Positions 14,527 through 23,792 of a stretch of DNA of 34,894 bases are shown one piece after another. The translations under genes and the position numbers were made by a program. The notes beneath the pieces were generated by a model, which ran no database searches, was not told the origin of the DNA, and saw only the letters and a program-made list of their open reading frames with translations. The stretch's first letter is position 1, and each line of letters opens with the position of its first letter. This stretch comes from a virus: the IMG/VR virus record IMGVR_UViG_3300032820_000050, positions 1-34,894 of that record, one strand, 5' to 3'.

Positions 14527-15249
14527 ATGGCAACAACTTTAGAGACAGTTCGTGCTGAAGTTAAAAACATTACTGGAACTTTTCCATTCTTTACTGGAGA
14601 AAATGAAGTTGGAGATGGAGTTATTGATCAGTCTATTCAACAGGCGATTAATAATTTTAGTAGAGATGTCCCTAGAACAATAGTAGAAAGCGAGGTTGGT
14701 GATGGTGGAAAATATTATCCACTAAGCACTCTTGCCTCTTGGGAGGATGACTTTTCTTTAATAACTGCAATTGACTATGATTCAGGTGATCGCATTACTG
14801 GAGATGAGTTACCCCAGTTCCTTTCAGAAGATAATGGTGATTGGCAATATTATCGTAATAACAGTACAAGATATTTTGTGTTACCTAACCATTCACCTGC
14901 CGCAACAATAACAATGATGATCACATATACAGCTAGACATAGTTTAGATTCCACCTCTTCAACTATTCCTACGCAATACGAGAAAGCTGTTGTTTATTTG
15001 TCTGTAGCAGAACTCGCTTCTACGCTTTCTTTTCATGCTGAGAAAGCAATAGACCCTCCTGCCGGAGCAACTTATATTTCTATGAGAAATAAATCCAGTG
15101 GATTCCGATCTGTTGGAGATCATTTTAGAGAAAAGTATATTGATGAGTTGGGAGGTCAGGGAGTAGTTGGTGCAAGTTTTTGGAGAGATTTTGATCAAGA
15201 GTTTGCAACTGGTGAAAAATATTTTTACCATAACTACGCAGGTAGCTAA
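14527..15249 (+). CDS. Head-tail connector/adaptor-like protein
   Basis: This 240-aa protein has features of adaptor proteins that bind the portal: an N-terminal helix with a following acidic loop (SIQQAINNFSRDVPRTIVES), a beta centre and a C-terminal helical bundle (TQYEKAVVYLSVAELASTL). It lies between the head genes and a probable tail terminator, where head completion proteins are encoded. AAGGA overlaps the preceding stop. The call depends mainly on gene order. Confidence 0.55.
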   Translation: MATTLETVRAEVKNITGTFPFFTGENEVGDGVIDQSIQQAINNFSRDVPRTIVESEVGDGGKYYPLSTLASWEDDFSLITAIDYDSGDRITGDELPQFLSEDNGDWQYYRNNSTRYFVLPNHSPAATITMMITYTARHSLDSTSSTIPTQYEKAVVYLSVAELASTLSFHAEKAIDPPAGATYISMRNKSSGFRSVGDHFREKYIDELGGQGVVGASFWRDFDQEFATGEKYFYHNYAGS

Positions 15250-15782
15250 TGACTACAGGAAATGCCACACCAACAAATGTTACGTTAAAAACAAGAGCTG
15301 TTATTGAGGATGCCTCTGCAAAGATTTTAGATTCCATTGAGTGTAAAAATATTTTTATGGAAGACTTAGAGCCATTAGTAACTACACAGGCATTTGTGGA
15401 TATGTTACGAATAAATGCAGGGTTAAACCAACCTCATTATGAAGGATGGTTTTTACATCGTAATGGATTTAGACAAGATTCTAGTGCTGTAACTAATGCT
15501 TATCAATACGATACTGTGCATGATATGATTGTGACAGGATTGGCATTTCATGGCTCATTCTCAGAAAGTTATAAGTACATACAAGATAAAACAGAAGAAT
15601 TATTTTGGACGTTAGAAAAAAATAAGAATATGTTAGGCAATGAAACAATTAAGTACATCGAAGGGATGAGTGTTAACTTTTCCTTTGAGCAGTTTGGAGA
15701 GATGTATTTATATCGTTCCCAAACTTCTTTTACTGCCCATAGTTTAATAATAGAAACTGACGGTAGAGTTTATACGAGTTAA
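15249..15782 (+). CDS. Probable tail terminator/completion protein
   Basis: The 177-aa protein starts inside the stop of the connector gene (TAATG) and directly precedes the tail tube gene, the usual position of the tail terminator that caps the tube and joins it to the head. It has an alpha/beta composition (TLKTRAVIEDASAKILDSIE, YKYIQDKTEELFWTLEKN, RSQTSFTAHSLIIETDGRV), compatible with that fold. No diagnostic motif is seen. Confidence 0.5.
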   Translation: MTTGNATPTNVTLKTRAVIEDASAKILDSIECKNIFMEDLEPLVTTQAFVDMLRINAGLNQPHYEGWFLHRNGFRQDSSAVTNAYQYDTVHDMIVTGLAFHGSFSESYKYIQDKTEELFWTLEKNKNMLGNETIKYIEGMSVNFSFEQFGEMYLYRSQTSFTAHSLIIETDGRVYTS

Positions 15783-15797
15783 TGGAGGATATACGAT

Positions 15798-17075
15798 ATG
15801 GCAATTAGATCAGCAACAGAGCAGGTAACAATTGGCTTGCAAGCAAGCATTGGTGGTACAAGTGCTGTCAATCATATAGTTCCTGTTAACACAGGTAGCT
15901 TTTCAGCAACGGAAACCTTTGAAAACATTATGGACACAGGAAGACGCGGTTCAGAAGCTATGGACTTTAACTCCTTTAGAGGTGTTGGTTCTACTGAAAT
16001 TACTTTTGAATTTCCTATGATGTATGGAAAGGCAACTCCAGGAGCCGGTGGTAATGGAGCTACAGGTTCTGTATTAGGTATTTTAGTTAGGAATTTACTT
16101 GGAACGAATATAAATAGAACAGCTCTAGGTGGTGCAACAACTGCAACTAGAGCAGAAAATTTAGAAGATAATTCTGCTGCTGCAACTACAGGTTTTGCAA
16201 CTTACTTTAGGTTAGCTAACGGTTCAGATTATGCACAAGAGTTTCTAACTGTAGGAAGAAAACTAGAGGGAACAAATTTAGATACGTTGTATTATGACTG
16301 TAGAGTTACAGAGATAGGTATTTCTGCTAATGCAGGAGAAGGGCCTGTAATGATTACAGCAAATCTTACAGGACAACCGTTCACTAAGTCAGCCGTTACT
16401 GTTAATACAAGTTACTTTACTCAATCAGAAAAAATTGCATTGGGATGGGAAAACAGTATGATTGATACCGTTATTCCTACTGGTGCATCAAAGGCTCTTA
16501 GTCCTTGGTTATTAGGGGTTAACCTCTATTCTACTAATGGCACTAATGCCGCCAATAGAATGATTAGTACAGAGATAACTATGACTAGAGAGGCAACTCC
16601 TGTTTATGGATTAGGAAATACTAATGGGTTTAATAATCTTTATATGGGGCCATTGGGAGTAACCTTTAGTGCTACTGCTCAACTTAATGAATCTGAACTA
16701 GAGAGAGCAAGAGCAGGTATGCCTTTAAATGATAGTCTTAGTGGATTCACTTCCAGTAAAACAATATTTGGATTTAGTTCAGGTACAGGTGATGGTACTG
16801 CAACTGCCGCAGAAACAAGGGCTTTATCTATTGGTATGACTGCTGTTACTGCATTGGAAGCACCTTTAGTTTTGGATACTTCAGGGGCATATACTACTAT
16901 TGCGATATCAGGACGAGCATTAGCTACAACTGGAGATTTGCCTTTAAGTGGAGATGCCTATACTGGATCGAGTAATCCTAGAAGAAGTCCTGTAGAAATT
17001 ATGTTGATTGAACAAGGAAAATCAAATACTGTGAACACAGGTAGACCTAGTTATGGTGGGGATGCAACAGTTTAA
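15798..17075 (+). CDS. Major tail tube protein
   Basis: The 425-aa protein has the start and pattern of tail tube proteins (AIRSATEQVTIGLQASIGGT, then alternating strands and Gly/Thr/Ala loops). It precedes the tail assembly chaperones and tape measure, the conserved siphovirus/myovirus order. The strong site GGAGG lies about 9 nt before the ATG, as expected for an abundant structural protein. At over 400 aa it is larger than lambda gpV (246 aa), suggesting extra surface domains. Confidence 0.75.
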   Translation: MAIRSATEQVTIGLQASIGGTSAVNHIVPVNTGSFSATETFENIMDTGRRGSEAMDFNSFRGVGSTEITFEFPMMYGKATPGAGGNGATGSVLGILVRNLLGTNINRTALGGATTATRAENLEDNSAAATTGFATYFRLANGSDYAQEFLTVGRKLEGTNLDTLYYDCRVTEIGISANAGEGPVMITANLTGQPFTKSAVTVNTSYFTQSEKIALGWENSMIDTVIPTGASKALSPWLLGVNLYSTNGTNAANRMISTEITMTREATPVYGLGNTNGFNNLYMGPLGVTFSATAQLNESELERARAGMPLNDSLSGFTSSKTIFGFSSGTGDGTATAAETRALSIGMTAVTALEAPLVLDTSGAYTTIAISGRALATTGDLPLSGDAYTGSSNPRRSPVEIMLIEQGKSNTVNTGRPSYGGDATV

Positions 17076-17098
17076 TCTAATTTAGTCTCCTCTCTCTT

Positions 17099-17126
17099 GC
17101 ACATGATATTGACGAATATCATGTGC
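17099..17126. promoter_or_regulatory. Perfect 12-bp palindrome upstream of MerR-like gene
   Basis: GCACATGATATT (17099-17110) and AATATCATGTGC (17115-17126) form a perfect inverted repeat with a 4-nt centre GACG. No T-tract follows, so an intrinsic terminator is less likely. The palindrome overlaps TTGACG (17109-17114), a near -35 hexamer, with TAAAGG 17 nt on. It may be an operator for the MerR-like protein encoded 31 nt downstream, or a mRNA stability hairpin. Confidence 0.6.
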
Positions 17127-17156
17127 TTTAGTAAAGGTTACAGTTAGAGTGTAAGT

Positions 17157-17504
17157 ATGGTATCTCAAATAGAAGTATTAGAAAGGTTAGAAGGTGAAGG
17201 TTACGAGATAACCAAAAGAACTCTTGGTTACTGGAGAGGAAAGGGTTTGTTGCCACCATTGGAGAGAGATGGTCAACAGTATTATTGGGAAGAGAATGTA
17301 ATAGAGAGAGTTAAGGATTTATGTAGCAAGAGAGAGGAGAGTGTTCTATGTGAGATAGAGTTGGAAGGAATTAAATTTCCTGTTGAGAGAGTTGAGATAA
17401 AGAGATTTAGAGGAGAGTTAAAAGCTATCATTTATTTAGAAGATGGTCGCTTTATATTAAAGAAAGTAAGAGAGGAGTTTATTAATGCCATTTCCATCAG
17501 CTAG
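17157..17504 (+). CDS. MerR-like winged-helix DNA-binding protein
   Basis: The 115-aa protein starts with a MerR-type helix-turn-helix: LERLEGEGYEITKRTLGYWR, then KGLLPPLERDGQQYYW (residues about 6-43), where the RxxxYWRxxGLLP pattern matches the recognition helix and wing. The C-terminal half is beta-rich and basic, not a coiled coil or effector domain. A perfect palindrome lies 31 nt upstream, so autoregulation is plausible. Its place inside the tail cluster, between tube and chaperone genes, is odd. It overlaps the next gene by 20 nt. Confidence 0.75.
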   Translation: MVSQIEVLERLEGEGYEITKRTLGYWRGKGLLPPLERDGQQYYWEENVIERVKDLCSKREESVLCEIELEGIKFPVERVEIKRFRGELKAIIYLEDGRFILKKVREEFINAISIS

Positions 17505-17832
17505 AAAAAAGGTAACTTTAGAAGAAATTGATTGTCCTGAATATTGGTGTGAGTTTAAAACTATGACAGGAATGAAATACAGGGATGTTAAGAAGATGAT
17601 TAACTCTACTGATGCTAATGATGATGAGGCTGATCATGTTGGTAATCTTTTAAAACAAACAATTCTTTCTTGGAATTTACCTGAAGAAGATGGTGGTGAG
17701 GTATTACCTATTCCTTCTCAAGATGAAACTTCTGCAGAAAGACTTCCTAATATTGTCGTTAACTTTTTAGTTGAACAAATATCTGGTTCAGATGGGAGTG
17801 CTGAAACTGAAAATTTAGAATCAACCTCCTGA
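17485..17832 (+). CDS. Tail assembly chaperone (gpG analogue)
   Basis: The 115-aa protein is the short, unshifted form of the tail assembly chaperone, encoded between tail tube and tape measure as in lambda-like tails. It is soluble, helical and acidic (ATG at 17485 after GAGGAG). Its last codons contain a slippery site, after which ribosomes either stop at TGA 17830-17832 or shift to the -1 frame. The product binds the tape measure protein and recruits tail tube subunits. Confidence 0.8.
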   Translation: MPFPSARKKVTLEEIDCPEYWCEFKTMTGMKYRDVKKMINSTDANDDEADHVGNLLKQTILSWNLPEEDGGEVLPIPSQDETSAERLPNIVVNFLVEQISGSDGSAETENLESTS

Positions 17833-18083
17833 ACTCATTTACTTCAGGGGGAGGATCAATACCAGAAGAATTTTGGGAAGTATATATAGCACAAGAGTTT
17901 AACACTACTCCTTGGGATGTAAGGGAAAATGCTACATTTGGAGATGTGAAATTAATAGAAATTTGGTTAAGGTCAAAAAGCATGGGAGAAAAGGTAGCTA
18001 ATCAAAGAGCAAGGGCAAAGTCAGCTAGTAGAGTTGATTCAGGTTCTAGCCCTAGAAGGATGCCTAGAGTAAGAAGAAGATAA
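17485..18083 (+). CDS. Frameshifted tail assembly chaperone (gpGT analogue)
   Basis: A -1 shift at 17811-17817 joins the first 111 codons to 88 codons of the overlapping frame, giving 199 aa. The downstream frame opens exactly at the slip site (its preceding stop is TGA at 17808-17810) and ends at TAA 18081-18083, overlapping the next ATG. The T-like extension contains GGGSIPEEFWEVYIAQEF, then an Arg-rich tail (RRMPRVRRR). No ATG with a ribosome-binding site starts this frame independently. Frameshifted GT forms of tail chaperones are conserved across siphoviruses. Confidence 0.8.
17811..17854 (+). promoter_or_regulatory. -1 frameshift signal: slippery heptamer plus hairpin
   Basis: The zero-frame codons GAA AAT TTA contain A AAT TTA (17811-17817), a canonical X XXY YYZ slip site also used by Rous sarcoma virus. 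Seven nt later CCTCCTGAA (17825-17833) can pair with TTCAG (17843-17847) and GAGG (17851-17854), with a GGG bulge. The hairpin encloses the zero-frame stop. Spacing and structure match known stimulators. Confidence 0.8.
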
Positions 18084-19075
18084 TGGTTTCTGTTCAACTA
18101 ACAATGCAAACAGATGATTCGTTAGACCTATTCATTAATGAGTTAAATGAAGTGGATACCGAAGGTATGCTTGTTATTTTAGAAAGAGTTAAACGAGATA
18201 TTATTAGATTTTTAATACAAAGATATCAAGATCAACCACAACAAAAAGGACATGGGCTTACGATAGAAACCACAGGATATCTTGAAAAGGCTTTAAGAGA
18301 GTGGCAAGTTTTAGAAGATGCTGATGGAGACGCTAGACTTGTTTGGAATGGTGGACAAATGTCTGCTGTTCAAGAAGGACAATATGTTTCTACACCTTGG
18401 TCACAGATTTATTTTATAAATAAAGGTAGAGCAGGATGGGGTGGAGATAATGATGACTTTGATGATGTTCAAGGATTTACTGCTTATGGTCAACCTAAAA
18501 ATTCAGAAGGTAAAGTAGACTTACAAAAGTATTTAAACAGAAAAGGTGGAAGTAGTTCTGATGTAGGATCAGGGACATTTGTTAGCCCTCGTAGTGCAGA
18601 GATGTCTCACCAAGAGGGATTAATTGCTGATAAGAAAAGAAAGGCAGGATTTGATCCTGATGAATTAGGAGCATATAGATTAGCTATATATGAATGGTCG
18701 CAAACAAAAGGGCTTAGTCAATATTGGGCAGCTATTGCAAATAAGATAGCTAAACATGGCTCACAACCTTCTATACCTTCATTAACAGAGGAATTACTTG
18801 GAAGCACATTCCCAAGTGGGGAAGCAACAATGGGAAAATTATTGATTGATATAATAGGTAATGCGGTTAAAGATTATCTTAATCAAGCAATAACTCCCCA
18901 AAAAGGTAAGATGGGACAAGCGATTCCTATTGCTAATGTTTTCATTAATATTGCAGGAAGATGGCAAGTAGCACAGGGACAAACTATTACAATTGGAGAG
19001 AAGGTGTATGGGGGTGGAAAATTTATTCCAAAAGGAACATACGGTCAAACTTCTGAAGGGCTTCAGATTACTTAG
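18083..19075 (+). CDS. Tail-associated protein, 330 aa
   Basis: The gene lies between the frameshifted chaperone and the tape measure, where most siphoviruses have nothing. The protein has a helical N-terminal part (residues 15-60), a Gly/Asp-rich middle (GRAGWGGDNDDFDDVQG), and a C-terminal beta end (GEKVYGGGKFIPKGTYG). I do not recognise it. A tail-tip or tape-measure accessory role is inferred only from location. Its ATG is in a TAATG junction. Confidence 0.65.
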   Translation: MVSVQLTMQTDDSLDLFINELNEVDTEGMLVILERVKRDIIRFLIQRYQDQPQQKGHGLTIETTGYLEKALREWQVLEDADGDARLVWNGGQMSAVQEGQYVSTPWSQIYFINKGRAGWGGDNDDFDDVQGFTAYGQPKNSEGKVDLQKYLNRKGGSSSDVGSGTFVSPRSAEMSHQEGLIADKKRKAGFDPDELGAYRLAIYEWSQTKGLSQYWAAIANKIAKHGSQPSIPSLTEELLGSTFPSGEATMGKLLIDIIGNAVKDYLNQAITPQKGKMGQAIPIANVFINIAGRWQVAQGQTITIGEKVYGGGKFIPKGTYGQTSEGLQIT

Positions 19076-19084
19076 GAGACAGTA

Positions 19085-21118
19085 ATGACATCACAAAATA
19101 ATGTTGTAATTTCAGCTAAGTCTCAGGGCATAGCCCAAGTGATGAAAGAGATTAATGCGTTACGTCAATCTCTTAGGTCTTTAAATCAACAAGGTCAACA
19201 GGCTAAATCAACTTATTCTGAAAGGCAACAGAGAGCCAAGGAACATCTTACTGATCGCAGAACTAAAACTGGAATACGTAAAAGTCAGCCAATTGCATCA
19301 TCTATTGCCGGAAGAGGATTGAATGTAGCGGAAGCAGGTGCAGTTGCAGGAATGCAAGGTGCAATTGATCCTGCTTTAACTGGACAACAAAGAGCTATAC
19401 AAACCATGCAAAACATAGCCGCAGATGAGATGCTTCCTGATTCATCTAAATTTGGAAAAGCTGAAGCAAAAGCATTTGATCAGATGAACACTCAGTACGA
19501 TAGGGTTGTTGAGAAAGGTTCGTTATATGAACGTCAACAAAGAGAACTTGGACATGCAGCTAAAATATCTGCTAAAGAAACTTTAGGGCTTAGGGTACAG
19601 ATAGAGAAACTAAGGGCTTCTCAGTCTTTCCAAACTAATGCTACTTCAGAACAAGTTAACCGCTTAAAAATGTTAGAAGCACAAATGATTAAAATGCAAG
19701 CTCAAGCTGTTAAGAATACAAGTTCTTTTCAGTTTATGGCAGGGGCAAGCGTTTTAGTTCAAAGAGGCATTAGGAACATTGGAGCAGCAGCTCAAGGTGC
19801 TATGTTAGCAATGAGCATGTTAAATGGGGATGTTATGGGTATGGCCTTTAGCTTAATCTTCTTACAATTTGCAGCTAACCTTCCTGTTGCCCTTGGATTT
19901 GGAGCAATTGCTATAGCAGGTGTTTTAGCATTTAAAGCTATTAAAAAGGTATATAACACTAAGAAAGAAGTTCGAGAATTTACAGAGGCTTTCAAGATAG
20001 CTACAGGTAACGTAGAAGCATATTCTCTTGCACAGGATAGAGCAGGAGATGTTGTTGCTTCATTAGGAGTTAAAGGAGACGAACAAAAAGAAGCTATAAA
20101 AGTTGCTACTAATGCCATTATGGATATGGAAATGAGGAGGCAGAAGGTAACTACAACTTCTATAGGGGTCGCAGTTAAAGCATGGCTTGTTGCTGGAAGA
20201 ACTGCTAAGGATGAAGCTGAACGTCAGACTACAGCTCTTGATGCAGTACAGAAACATATGGAAGGTAACCAGATGACAATTAATGGTTACGGATATGATC
20301 TTAAGAGGTTAAATCAAGCAGCTACCAGAGAGTTAATTCAGTTAGGTGGTAGCTTTATGGCATACGGTAAAACCGTAGAAGAAGCCATGATAGCTATGGG
20401 TGCATCAGAGAAAGAGCTTCAAGATGTTTCTCATGAAATGCTTCAGATGACTATGGCTGATCTTTTTGAATCAACTATAAGTCATGATGAATCGAAAAAT
20501 AAAATGATGCGTTACTTCAATGACATGGAACTAGAGTACGAAAAGGATTATGGAGAACAGCAAGAAAGAGTCTTAGGAATGATTGAGGAGTTCGACAAAG
20601 AGAATGACGCTAAAGAAAAATCTGTAAGTAGGCTTAAAGGTGAAAGTGAAAAAGAGATTTCTCAAATGTGGGCAGGTGTTGACCAAAAGCGTTTAAGTAA
20701 TGAGAGATTGATGGATTTGGATAGTATGTATGTAGAATCTTTTAAAGAAACAGTTGATGAGATAATAACTGATATGAAAAGACTAGAGGATGCTAGTACA
20801 CAAGCTCCTTCCTTCTTAGGATTTAATAAATCGCAAATGGCTCAATGGAAACAAGATACAAGCAAGCAGTTATTGCACGAGAGAGATAGAGAGTTCAAAA
20901 CAGGGGAATACTTAGGAAAAGATACGTTTACAGAAACATATGGAGGAAGTCAGGAACATTTCTCTATGGAGTTTGATGGAACAGGTTACAGCGAAGAAAT
21001 AGTTATTACAATTGAAGATCAGACAAGAGGGGGACTAGATGTTACTCAAACTATTGCAAAGCAAATGGCAGGAGTAGTTACATCATCTGTTGGTATGGCA
21101 TCGGAGTCGGGTGGGTAA
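19085..21118 (+). CDS. Tape measure protein
   Basis: The 677-aa protein has the tape-measure profile: a long helical N-terminal part (INALRQSLRSLNQQGQQAKS), Gln/Lys-rich coiled-coil tracts, a central hydrophobic segment (residues about 218-289, with LIFLQFAANLPVALGFGAIA and an AIAGVLAF span), then further helices (residues about 475-560). It follows the chaperones. It sets tail length and enters the tail tube; about 0.15 nm per residue implies a tail near 100 nm. GGAGA precedes the ATG. Confidence 0.85.
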   Translation: MTSQNNVVISAKSQGIAQVMKEINALRQSLRSLNQQGQQAKSTYSERQQRAKEHLTDRRTKTGIRKSQPIASSIAGRGLNVAEAGAVAGMQGAIDPALTGQQRAIQTMQNIAADEMLPDSSKFGKAEAKAFDQMNTQYDRVVEKGSLYERQQRELGHAAKISAKETLGLRVQIEKLRASQSFQTNATSEQVNRLKMLEAQMIKMQAQAVKNTSSFQFMAGASVLVQRGIRNIGAAAQGAMLAMSMLNGDVMGMAFSLIFLQFAANLPVALGFGAIAIAGVLAFKAIKKVYNTKKEVREFTEAFKIATGNVEAYSLAQDRAGDVVASLGVKGDEQKEAIKVATNAIMDMEMRRQKVTTTSIGVAVKAWLVAGRTAKDEAERQTTALDAVQKHMEGNQMTINGYGYDLKRLNQAATRELIQLGGSFMAYGKTVEEAMIAMGASEKELQDVSHEMLQMTMADLFESTISHDESKNKMMRYFNDMELEYEKDYGEQQERVLGMIEEFDKENDAKEKSVSRLKGESEKEISQMWAGVDQKRLSNERLMDLDSMYVESFKETVDEIITDMKRLEDASTQAPSFLGFNKSQMAQWKQDTSKQLLHERDREFKTGEYLGKDTFTETYGGSQEHFSMEFDGTGYSEEIVITIEDQTRGGLDVTQTIAKQMAGVVTSSVGMASESGG

Positions 21119-21121
21119 TCA

Positions 21122-22606
21122 ATGGCAATTACTATAACAATAAAAGGAGTAGATGTAACAGATTTTACTGACTTTCAATCAGTAGCTATTGTTGACACTA
21201 TGGAAGTAACAGGGGATACCATGTCCTTTACTCTATACATGACAGCAAGCAATATATTTGGATTACCTGTTATTCTTGCTTGTGGAAATGAAGTTATATT
21301 AACTGATGATGTTACAAAAGAATTTGCAGGAACAATTACTTCAATTTCAAGAAATCTTGGTGAAGGTAATCAAACAGTTTCATATAACTGTACTGCAACT
21401 GATTATAGCTATATGTTAAATAGACGTTATGTAAACGGCATATTCTCAGCTAAAGCTATTACAGATGGTAGTGCTGATTCTATGGTTAAAGATATATTAG
21501 AGCATCTAAAAAATGCTGCACTGTCAGATACCGCAGGTGGAGATTATTACTACAATACATTTGTTGCCAATATGTCTACTCCTTACCTTATGGCAAATGG
21601 GCCTCAAGTAAAGAATCAAATTTATCAACGTGTTCTCCCTGCTCAAGTCTTTTCTGACTTAGCTGAAAATACCGGAATGATTTGGTGGATTGATTTCGAC
21701 AAGAGAGTAAATTTTAGATCTACTACAGAAATGCCAGCTACATTTTTACCTGTAGTTGCAGGGGGAAGAGGAATATATGTTGAAGAAGATGTAACTAATT
21801 TTAGTAATCTTAGTGTAGATGATTCAGCAGATGGGGTGGGAACAAAGGCTATTATTAAAGATGCTGTAATTCAAAGTACATCTGCTACAGAAGATCAATT
21901 TAAAATTAATGATCTACAAGCTGTATCAGTTGCTGGTGGTGGGAAAGGGGCAAAACTTGCTTTAACTCGTAAGCCATTTTCAGAAAGAAGTATTACTAGA
22001 GTTATAAATTTAACTACTGGTGCTGTTTATGTACAAAAGTTAGAAGATATTGCAAGAGAGGCAAATGATCTATCTCCAAGTGTAAATGCTGATGATCCTT
22101 CAAAGTTTGATTGTTTTATTTACGTTGGACACCAAGGAAGAACTGGTGGTTCTTACGTTAGAATTCTTCCTGACTCATATTCTTTGAATGATGAGATTGA
22201 AGTTGAATATCAATATGTAACTAACGATGAACATGAAAATATAGATATAGATCAAGTTGAGGTTCAAGCTGAAGCTACTGGTGGGGACGGTTTTCATGAA
22301 TTTGTTTTTACAAAGAAGAGTGAAATTGCTGTTACAGATGTAACCGATTTAGATATTGTTGCTGATATTTTATTGGCTCGTAAAAGTAAAGTATTGCGTA
22401 AAGGTTCTTTTAGTTCTCTTACAAAAGGATGGCAAGCAGGACAAATATTTAAATTAAAATGGGATAGAGAAAGTATAGAAGAAGATGTATGGGTAATAGT
22501 TTTAAATAAAACAATATTAACTCCTGCTAATGATCCTTCATTAAATGATAATATTATTCAAACAGAGGTACAATTTTCTAACATACCAAGGGGGTTAAGA
22601 CTGTAA
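21122..22606 (+). CDS. Probable tail hub/baseplate protein
   Basis: The 494-aa protein lies directly after the tape measure, the site of distal tail and hub proteins. Its beginning (AITITIKGVDVTDFTDF) and pattern of long antiparallel strands with a central helical part (PAQVFSDLAENTGMIWWIDF) resemble hub proteins of the gp27/Tal type, where two tube-like domains flank an insertion. The C-terminal segment has LTKGWQAGQIFKLKW, seen in such proteins. Location and fold-style support the call; a homology search is needed for the family. Confidence 0.6.
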   Translation: MAITITIKGVDVTDFTDFQSVAIVDTMEVTGDTMSFTLYMTASNIFGLPVILACGNEVILTDDVTKEFAGTITSISRNLGEGNQTVSYNCTATDYSYMLNRRYVNGIFSAKAITDGSADSMVKDILEHLKNAALSDTAGGDYYYNTFVANMSTPYLMANGPQVKNQIYQRVLPAQVFSDLAENTGMIWWIDFDKRVNFRSTTEMPATFLPVVAGGRGIYVEEDVTNFSNLSVDDSADGVGTKAIIKDAVIQSTSATEDQFKINDLQAVSVAGGGKGAKLALTRKPFSERSITRVINLTTGAVYVQKLEDIAREANDLSPSVNADDPSKFDCFIYVGHQGRTGGSYVRILPDSYSLNDEIEVEYQYVTNDEHENIDIDQVEVQAEATGGDGFHEFVFTKKSEIAVTDVTDLDIVADILLARKSKVLRKGSFSSLTKGWQAGQIFKLKWDRESIEEDVWVIVLNKTILTPANDPSLNDNIIQTEVQFSNIPRGLRL

Positions 22607-22899
22607 TGCCTGATAATGTTGGAGATGAAAATGCGTTAGCTACATTTATGACAAATATTTATACAGAATTATTTGTCAGTAGTCCATCTAATCCTAATGC
22701 TCCGATTAATACCACACAGCACCTACGCAAAGAATTTTTAATGGACGATAAAAATATTGAAGTTGTTCAGACTCCACAGTTAGGAAATAATAATTTTTGG
22801 GTATGGGGAATTGCAGGTTATAGCGATACGCTTGTATCTACTGGACTTGCAACTATGCCTTTATCTGCAAGATATGAAGGAACTGCAAATTGGGGATGA
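22606..22899 (+). CDS. Tail-tip hypothetical protein, 97 aa
   Basis: A short protein translated from an ATG overlapping the hub gene stop (TAATG). It contains an acidic helix (VGDENALATFMTNIYTELFV), a Pro/Asn linker and a strand-rich end (NNFWVWGIAGYSD). I do not recognise it. Gene order and tight coupling point to a small tail-tip component. Confidence 0.6.
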   Translation: MPDNVGDENALATFMTNIYTELFVSSPSNPNAPINTTQHLRKEFLMDDKNIEVVQTPQLGNNNFWVWGIAGYSDTLVSTGLATMPLSARYEGTANWG

Positions 22900-23792
22900 T
22901 TACAGAATTTAAACCTGAACCAAAAGATAGTTTTATTGATGGCATTAAACCACGCGGTTATGTTCACTGGGAATTACTCGATGAAGAGGACAATATTATT
23001 GAACGTGGATATGGAGTGGGATCACAATGGTGGTTAAAGTTTATTCCCAAGTTTCTACATAAATTTTTACCTTATGGGAAACAGAACGCTATTGTTGATA
23101 CTTCTAGGAAACGTATTACTGATTGGGTGGCAGGTGGTTCTGCTCCTCCTGTACCTAACTATGTTGCAGTAGGAACAGGTGTTACACCAGTAGCCGCCTC
23201 AGATACCGCCCTAGAAAATGCTATTCCATATACAGGAGTAACAGCTACAGCAAAAATAGCTGATACCACTTCTATATTCGGAGAGATGGCTGTAAGGTAT
23301 GTTACTTCATTTAATACTAATGAAATAACTACAGGTGCAAGTAATGTAGATATTAAAGAATTTGGTCTTTTTACAGGTACGGATTTATCAACAGCAGATA
23401 TGTGGGCAAGAGTAAATGTTAATATTGATAAAAGTCCACAACAGAAAGTAAACGTATATTGGTATCTAGTTTTTGAAAGGAGGACAGGATTGGCTATTAA
23501 AAGTGGAGAGAGCATTGGAGCAACAGGTTCAATAACTGCTAATACAGCTAGTACCTTATCCTTTGCATCTCAAGTAACAATATGTACGATTCATAACAAT
23601 ACAGGGCAACCGTTGTATGTAAAGCTAAATGGTGTTTTAGTAGGAACGCCACCAACAAACTATGACTTTATATTATTAGATGGTCAAAGTTATCTTCAGA
23701 GTGATGAAGAAATTGCTATTAATACTGTTGGTGTATACGTTAACGCTACTATCACTATGCCTAGTAATACAATAGTTGTTAGGGGGTGGTAG
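22896..23792 (+). CDS. Tail fibre/baseplate-associated protein, 298 aa
   Basis: The ATG at 22896 overlaps the previous stop (ATGA). The N-terminal region has a short basic/aromatic part (YGVGSQWWLKFIPKFLHKFL); after residue about 70 it turns into strand-rich sequence with Thr/Ala repeats (AVGTGVTPVAASDTALENAI, VDIKEFGLFTG), resembling baseplate wedge or fibre-attachment proteins. The last third is a separate beta domain. It is one of several fibre-region genes here. The exact role is unknown. Confidence 0.6.
   Translation: MITEFKPEPKDSFIDGIKPRGYVHWELLDEEDNIIERGYGVGSQWWLKFIPKFLHKFLPYGKQNAIVDTSRKRITDWVAGGSAPPVPNYVAVGTGVTPVAASDTALENAIPYTGVTATAKIADTTSIFGEMAVRYVTSFNTNEITTGASNVDIKEFGLFTGTDLSTADMWARVNVNIDKSPQQKVNVYWYLVFERRTGLAIKSGESIGATGSITANTASTLSFASQVTICTIHNNTGQPLYVKLNGVLVGTPPTNYDFILLDGQSYLQSDEEIAINTVGVYVNATITMPSNTIVVRGW

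Noticed and set aside
17099-17126. An intrinsic terminator after the tail tube gene
   Set aside because: The stem is perfect, but only TTTAG follows instead of a T-run, and the operon must continue. Operator or processing hairpin are better readings.
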